Source: Coprinus comatus (Eukaryota > Basidiomycota > Agaricomycetes > Agaricales > Agaricaceae). Taken from it: 64,000 bases of DNA. Position 1 is the first letter of the stretch; every line of letters starts with the position of its first letter. Below the pieces are notes generated by a model, which was not told the origin of the DNA, made no database searches, and saw only the letters and a list, made by a program, of their open reading frames with translations. Made by a program: the position numbers and the translations under genes. The stretch covers positions 186,001 to 250,000 of the forward strand of contig JAWPGT010000031.1 of the NCBI GenBank assembly GCA_034638255.1, in the 5' to 3' direction. This document shows positions 57,901-64,000 of the stretch, piece by piece.

Positions 57901-60605
57901 CAAGACATCGATCAAAATAAAACATGGATTCCCATTGTTCGAGATATCGAAGATCGATTAGTTGATATTTGTGTGGGAGATAATAACAGAGTAATCGGAT
58001 ATGTGTATGGGTGGCCATTTTGTTTTTTTGAGTTGGTTGATGCGTAATGTGGGGTGGATTGTAGAGACGAATGGAAGGGAAAAACGCGCGCGTAGTAGTA
58101 GTAGGAGTAAAATGAAGAGAGCAAATAAATGAGATAGTCAGTATAACGTTTTAATACAAGGTTAAGAAAAAGAAAAACACGAAAAACGTGAGGGACATGC
58201 AAGGTTTACGCATGCTTGGGAACAATGAACGTGTACACGCATGACGATTTGTCCCAAAATGGGATAATCTCCGTGTACCGTGTAAGAAGAGGGGGGAGGG
58301 AGTGGCTTTCACAAAAATAGAACACATGCACACACACGCGCGCGCTCACGCCCGAATGGAAAAAAGGGTAATAAAAAGAAACACTGACCTCAGGATCTTC
58401 CTCTTCCTCCTCATCCTCCTCATCTTCTTCACTAACATCATCACCATCATCACCATCATCACCTTCACTTGCATCATCAGCATCTTCTTCACTATCTTCT
58501 TCACTATCATCTTCTACATCTGCAGCTGCCTCTTCTTCACGTTGCATACGTCTTTCTGCAAGTTGTTCCATCATTTCCAAGAACTTCTGACCATCGTTCT
58601 TTAAAAGATCATCCGCTACAGTCAGGATATTACCAGGACCTATTTTCAAATTCATAAAATCAATGGTATATAAGCACACAGGATAATCGGGAGAGAGGGG
58701 AAGAACGAAAGAAAGAGTGAAGGAAAGAAAAGAAAAGAAAAGAAACAACGCGATTTTCCCGATTTTATCAGGATAAGGAGAACTCACCGCTCACGGTTAA
58801 ACTATTTCCAAGATTAAACAAACCATCTCTTTGTTTTCCATTAACTTTCTTTCCACTTCTACCTCTTCTCCCTTGGATTGATCTACGATTACTTTTCGTT
58901 ACAACTCTACCATCTTCATCTTCATCTTCCTCTTCCTCATCTTCATCTTCATCCTCACCTTCTTCTTCCTCCTCTTCATACTCTTCTTCCTCTTCATATT
59001 CTTCATCAGGTTCATCATCCTCAAATTCGCTGTTATCTTTAGTAGTAGTAACAACCTGAGGATCTACTTGATGTTGATGTTGTTGAAGATGTTGTTGATG
59101 ATGATGATGATGCGTAGAATCATGATGATGTTGGTGTGCTATCGGATTTGCTTTTTTTCTACCATTTAAAGACGGTGGTTGTTGACGTTGCTTACCACCA
59201 CGACGTTTACCACTTGCATTGGTATTGTTATTATGTATTGATGAAACCACTGCCCCATTATTGTCCAATTCAACACTTCCTGGAAATGGACCTGGGCCAG
59301 GTGGTGGTGGGATTGTACCTCCGGAATTTACATAACGCTGCTGGTGGTTCGCGTACTGTTCTAGCTCCTCGTAATAAGCATCGTACAGTACCTCGAGCTC
59401 CTCTTCTATGGCATTCCTATATATATATTTTTTGAAGTGTTGAAGTGTTGAAGATTTTTTTTGAGGTAGAGATCAAATGATCAGATGTTTTGATCAAGAG
59501 ATAAAAAAGAAGTGCGATAGAAAAACCCGAAGAGAAAAAAAAACATAGAAAAATCAAAAAGGTCAGTTAAAACCGAACGTGATTATAATAATAAAAAACG
59601 AGTTTTTTAAAAAAGGACGAACCGTTTTCGGCCGCATACGGCACATGAACATGAATGTTTCTGTTGTTCCTTCATTTTCTTAAGAACAGTATCTTTCTCG
59701 ATCTTGACAAGATTCCTACGTTCCTCTTCTCCCAATCCAAGCCAAAAATCTTTAATACGTTCCCTTTCCTCTGTTGTACTTGTACTCCAAATCTTATTAG
59801 TAGTCGTAGCCTTTCCCTTCTGATTTGTATTAACCGAAGAATTGTTTCTTGACTTGCTAGCATTTGAAGAAGGAGGAGAAGGATGACGATTTTGTTGAGT
59901 AGTAGGTTGATAAGTAAGAGGAGCCTTTGAAGCTGCACGTTCACTACGAGGAAGTTGTTGTTGTTGCTGCTGTGGTATCGGTTGTTGTTGTTGAGGTTGT
60001 TGTTGTTGAGATTGAGGTTGAGATTGTTGCTGAGAATAAGGCATTGGCTTTTTTCCCTTTGACATTGGTGAAGGCGATGGTTGATTAGCCATCTGAGTAC
60101 TTGTAGGTCGAGTAGCGGGCATGGCAGGAGAAGAGCCTGGAAACGATTATGTCAGCATCCCAAAATTCCCAATTATCATTTTTTTTCAACTCCGATACAA
60201 TAAAAAAAAGAAAAATTTCTAACCAAAGTCCTCCGTAACCACCGTCCGTAATCCCCTTTTTCGTCTCCTTCTCCGTCTCCGATTACCATTTGTAGAAGTC
60301 TGACCGGCAGGATCTTCAGAGTTCGGAATCATTTCTTTCAGAATCATCGCCGCCGCCGCCCGAGTCAAGTAATCAGCCTCGACCTCACCCATAGCCATCT
60401 GTCTAGCCATCTGTTTGAACTGTTCCTCGCTAACTCCTCCCTTTCCACCCAATCTTCCATTCAATCGATGTGAAAGTAACCGTAATCCCTCACTACCCTC
60501 CAACTCTCCTTCAACAAGCGCATTATGCAACGAAAGTGCTTCTGCAAATTGTGCTTCCAATTGTTCCAATCCACGCATGATATCTTCAGATAATCTGGCA
60601 GTCAT
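54982..60605 (-). CDS. NST1: NST1-like stress response protein
   Basis: Fungal NST1 proteins are long, charged, cytoplasmic proteins linked to salt tolerance and P-bodies. The start reads [20 protein letters not shown] at 60605. Exon 2 (from about 60140) is Gln/Pro/Ser-rich and ends [11 protein letters not shown], where the next exon adds [20 protein letters not shown], an NST1 hallmark. A Glu/Asp-rich region (58800-59060 and 58390-58560) follows. A 970-nt intron (57419-58388) then separates it from [20 protein letters not shown] and [20 protein letters not shown]. The long Lys/Glu/Arg coiled coil runs to about 56600, then a Gln/Pro/Ser-rich tail with an Asn-His repeat (55258-55290) ends SPSSPSGN. 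Two one-base frame breaks lie in the coiled coil (about 56975 and 56940). Length is near 1,450 residues. Confidence 0.88.
55258..55287 (-). repeat. (ATTATG)n repeat encoding Asn-His
   Basis: Five tandem copies of the 6-nt unit TGATTA encode alternating Asn and His in the NST1 tail. The repeat number is expected to vary between strains. Confidence 0.75.
57419..58018 (-). CDS. 200-codon ORF inside the long NST1 intron, in frame with the next NST1 exon
   Basis: The function is unknown. The ORF starts [20 protein letters not shown] and reads [40 protein letters not shown] and [19 protein letters not shown] Lys/Ser and a Lys/Pro repeat follow, then [12 protein letters not shown], which ends exactly at the acceptor and continues into ILTEEQK of NST1. 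Two hundred codons without a stop are very unlikely by chance. The sequence before the ATG is CT-rich and C/A-rich, like a fungal core promoter and leader. Alternatives are an alternative-promoter isoform of NST1's C-terminal half, a nested gene with its own unseen splicing, or an annotation boundary between two genes. Normal NST1 splicing (58389 to 57418, phase 0) skips it. Confidence 0.5.
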
Positions 60606-60852
60606 CGTGTGTGTGTGTGTATGTTGTAATCAGGGAAGGACAATCAGTTTTTGTTATGGTCGATGTTGATAGTGAAATGTTAATGGGAATAGATGACGAT
60701 GGAACTGTAAACATATTGGCTTTGCACCTCAACAGGAACCCCCTTCCCATCCGCTTTATTTCACACGTGATGCATCTCCACTTTATCTGCACTTCTATCT
60801 TAAAAAGAATTCCTCTATTTTTCTACTCGACACACTACAATATAAAAATCCC

Positions 60853-62406
60853 TTAGAATCCAAGTTCATCAGCATGAGGGAGTTTTAGAGCGTCTCCGAC
60901 AACAACTAGTGTAGGCTTGGCAGCAATGAGAGAAGCGACAGCCTAAATTAACAATCAGACAAACTGATACAACAGAAATAAAAATTAAAAATTAAAAAAA
61001 ATACCTGGTTGAACGAAGCGCTGTTGACTTTATCGAATGCAGAAAGGGTAGACTCAAGGCTAGCCTCACCAGCGAAGATCTAGAACAAATCATCAACAAA
61101 CCACACAAAATACACCAACAAAAAAAAAAAAAAAAAAAACTCACCTTGGATCCCAAAGCATTAACAAGACCCTCCCTCGATTCCGCCGCATTAGCAGTTG
61201 CAAACTTAGCACGAGCAACCGCACCCTTCAATTCCTCTTCCTTCAATCCATTAACCACCACATTCTTCAAAACCTCCGTAGCCTTCTTAGCCGCTTCATT
61301 AGCTACTTCAGTTGTAGGTGCTTGAACAAGTAATCCAAAAAGACTAGCATCCGAATAAGGTAAGAATACCGTTTGTACCGAAGCATCTTTAGGAATAACA
61401 GCTGTGATGGGGGAAGATCCTTTTGACCATTTAATAGAAGGTGTTGTTGAAAGATGAGCAGCAAGTGTAGCTACTTCTGCTGCAGATCCAGATCCAGTAT
61501 TACCAAATCCAATGAAAACAGTTTCAAGTCCACCATTTCCTTCAAGACGAGTTTCACCACCGAAATATTTCGAAGCAGGGGTAGTAGAAGTTGAAGTGGA
61601 AGAGGAAGTGGAAGCAGAACTGAATCCTTGTTCAACCAATTTACTTAAAGTCGAAGGATCAACATTAGTTCCAATAACTGCAATATTTCCATTCGCAAAA
61701 GCACTAGAAGCGAATTCTTTAACGTCATTTGCGGTAATTTGATCGGCATGAGCAGGAGCGAATAAGGATGAACCAAGTCCTGAACGGAAAGCTAAAGCAT
61801 GAGCTGCTTCAAGTGCACGTGTAACAGGATCTTCAGCTGCTGCTTGAGTATCAAATGCGACTAGCGGTTTAACGTATTCTTCGAGTTCATGACGAGTGAA
61901 CCTGGCGGAAGTGACGAAAGAGGAGAGTACATCAACGAAAAATGACCTTTTTAAAAAAAGGATTATGTTAGTATATGAAAGGAGAAAAAAGTTGAGAAGA
62001 AAACTCACTCATCACCACGTAAGAATTCAGCAGTCAAAGCGAGATGTTCACGAGTCAAACTCGCAGTTAACAATCCACCATACAATTCAGCTTCTCTAAC
62101 AGTTCCAATAGCCGACCTATTAGCAGTGCTCTTCAATTATCAACGGTAATAGAAGGGGGGAAAAAAACTCCAGTCAGCCCAATTCAACCAAGAGAAGAAG
62201 GCAGATACCTTGAAAGCAAAGTTTTTAAGAACATTAGCAAGACCCTCTTTATTCTGATAACGACTACCAGCTTTCAAGAGAACGGTTACAGCCGAACTTG
62301 GAGCACCAAAATCAACTGCAGCGACTTTGACACCAGAGGTATCTACTACAGTAGCAAAATTGCGTACTGCACGTTGAACAACGTTACGCGTCCTTGCAGA
62401 CAACAT
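60853..62406 (-). CDS. QCR2: Cytochrome b-c1 complex core protein 2, mitochondrial
   Basis: Core protein 2 is a peptidase-fold structural subunit on the matrix side of respiratory complex III. The protein starts MLSARTRNVVQRAVRNFATV, an Arg-rich mitochondrial presequence, and continues DTSGVKVAAVDFGAPSSAVT and LLKAGSRYQNKEGLANVLKN. Exons then read AIGTVREAELYGGLLTASLT, then a larger exon with TRHELEEYVKPLVAFDTQAA, and small exons IFAGEASLESTLSAFDKVNS and AVASLIAAKPTLVVVGDALK, ending HADELGF. The HxxEH zinc motif of active processing peptidases is absent, as expected for core 2. All joined introns keep phase and no frame defect was seen. Length is about 450 residues, normal for the family. Confidence 0.93.
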
Positions 62407-63093
62407 AATTATAAGAGAGCGAGAGAGGAAATAAAGGGGGAGAAGAAGATTGGTTGTAGGGACAAGTTACTGTTATGCGTTGGTGTGTTTGGTTGGCCGG
62501 GGTCACGATTCGGATACGGACAATTTCGGAAAGTAGCGTCAAAACGCGTCATAAAACTCCGATTATTGACCCCATCAATATTTATGTGTAACAAGAAAGA
62601 AAAAACAGAGTACCGAGAGCGTTCTGAGGAGTACAACTGAAAATTTAATTTCTTTCATAGCTCGAAAATGAAATAGAAAGTACTATTCAACACCGAGTTG
62701 TAGTACTGAAACAGCTTTCCATAAATAAAAATAAAAAAGTCCACTTTTATTCAAGCCAAAATCTTGAATAACAAAAGACATTTTCGTACTACTGTACCAA
62801 TTCTTAAACCAAGTCTCTTGGCCAACTCGAACTTCGGAAGTAGAGAGACGCTGGAGAGAGACGAACATCGAGCAGGCTACAGAAAAAAACAGGAGAGAAG
62901 TGTCCCAAAAGTCTCACGTGCTCCTGTGAGTCCTGTGACTCTTCGCGAGTTGTGTGTTGGTTTGTTTTTGGAAAAACGGAGTTTTGACTCAGAACAATAA
63001 CCACCACACACTGAACTGGAAGAAGAGTAAGGGAAGAGAGATAACCTTCCTTTTCCAAAACATACGCATACTTTACCACACTTACCACTTGAG
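62407..63093. other. Divergent promoter region of QCR2 and the next gene
   Basis: These 687 bases separate two start codons pointing away from each other, so they hold both promoters. No TATA box stands out on the QCR2 side. Nothing else is seen. Confidence 0.55.
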
Positions 63094-64000
63094 ATGGACT
63101 TTAATCTTCAAACCTTTTATCAAGAACGTGATAAACGTATTCAAATGCCTGATGAAGACCTCAACGAATATCAACAACGCATATTATCGTTGATACCAGA
63201 GCAAAATACAGTTACTCAAGTTCAAGCTCAAATAGGCTGTACCCCAGAACAAGAACAAGAACAAGAAGAAACGACTGTTACCCAAAACACCAAACAACAT
63301 CCGCCTACATTCATATCCACATCTACGTCGTTCACGTCATTGTCAACCACACATTTAGGAAACAGTTCCGAACCCAGACCTTCATCTATAGTTCACACTG
63401 AATTCGAATCAACTATGGCATTGGCACCTGATTCTGAGGATTCAAGTAGAGCAAAATGCTTTCGTTCGAGTCATAGTCAACTTGGAGTCGAAGAGTAAGT
63501 TTATTTCTGAGTTGTGCAGCAGTGTGATGATGTAAATGAAATGAAATTCGTGTTGTTAGTATTGGATATGTGAACGAAGATATAAATCCAACAACGATAA
63601 AGAAAAATGTGGATGAAATACTTGTTTCTCATGATACAAGGTAAGTGTTTCGTATACCTTCTGATTATTTCGTAACCATTTTCGCTAATTTTGGAATTCA
63701 TTACTCAAAACTTAATAAGTCCTAGTACTTCCAAAAACATGAAACGCAAAGAACCTCCAACTCGAAATTCCACTCCTACAAAACGTCAAAAGAAGGCTAA
63801 AGATATCAACATCGAAATCGATGTAAATGTAAATGTAAATGCAGATACGGATACACCACCCATACCTTCATGGAACAATTCTTCCATTTACGCAATTTCT
63901 ACACCTCCTCATTTTCCTCAACAAAAACAAACATCACAAAGTCAAAATGACATTCAAATGAAACATCAACATTTAATAAAAACTCACGATGGCGAGGAAA
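63094..64000 (+). CDS. Unrecognised charged protein, 5' part, cut by the window edge
   Basis: The protein begins MDFNLQTFYQERDKRIQMPD and a helical DLNEYQQRILSLIPEQN, followed by Gln/Thr/Ser-rich linker. Two short introns (donors GTAAGTTT and GTAAGTG, near 63497 and 63640) lead to YVNEDINPTTIKKNVDEILV and NMKRKEPPTRNSTPTKRQKK. The basic KRQKKAK patch suggests a nuclear location signal. A VNVNVNA repeat follows and the frame stays open to the edge. No domain is recognised; the opening helix and the low-complexity body suggest a disordered nuclear protein. Confidence 0.6.

Overview
The window is nuclear DNA of a filamentous basidiomycete, most likely an Agaricomycete. The evidence is short introns (about 45-100 nt, GT...AG) in almost every gene, A+T-rich spacers, and a gene set typical of mushroom-forming fungi: a velvet factor, a DUF1752-type double GATA factor, fungal F-box proteins, a GH79 glycosidase and a fungal NST1. 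There is no prokaryotic or organellar gene, no tRNA or rRNA I can recognise, no CRISPR array and no intact transposon.

Layout, left to right. A velvet-domain regulator with a very long Gln/Pro-rich tail (1-2684, minus) is followed by the P4 flippase NEO1 (4416-8727, minus), a GNAT acetyltransferase (9096-10129, minus) and a small two-repeat protein (10545-10984, minus). Next come two decayed plus-strand loci (11079-12400), the ankyrin/DHHC palmitoyltransferase AKR1 (12690-15358, minus) and a 6 kb gene-poor stretch. A two-finger GATA factor (21670-24729, minus) is then followed by 11 kb with only small or broken coding traces. Genes become dense again with a long-chain acyl-CoA synthetase (36165-38453, plus), a GPI-type GH79 enzyme (40220-42731, plus) and an HPC2/ubinuclein histone-chaperone subunit (43305-45808, plus). 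After these lie a tiny C2H2 protein (46984-47387, minus), an F-box protein (47875-49686, minus), a secreted M28-like protein (51677-53794, plus), NST1 (54982-60605, minus), the complex III core protein QCR2 (60853-62406, minus) and the 5' part of an unrecognised nuclear-type protein (63094 to the edge).

The genes do not form a pathway cluster. They are housekeeping functions (lipid flipping, acyl activation, palmitoylation, respiration, chromatin) mixed with regulators (velvet, GATA, F-box, C2H2).

The most informative observations are these. A 970-nt intron of NST1 contains a 200-codon ORF with its own promoter-like leader that runs in frame into the next NST1 exon. At least eight reading frames are broken by what looks like a single missing or extra base, which suggests residual base-level assembly errors. 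Short spliced coding traces, found by joining exons, lie in the gene-poor parts. A decayed F-box paralogue keeps the intron position of the intact gene. I did not find a convincing new multi-gene system.
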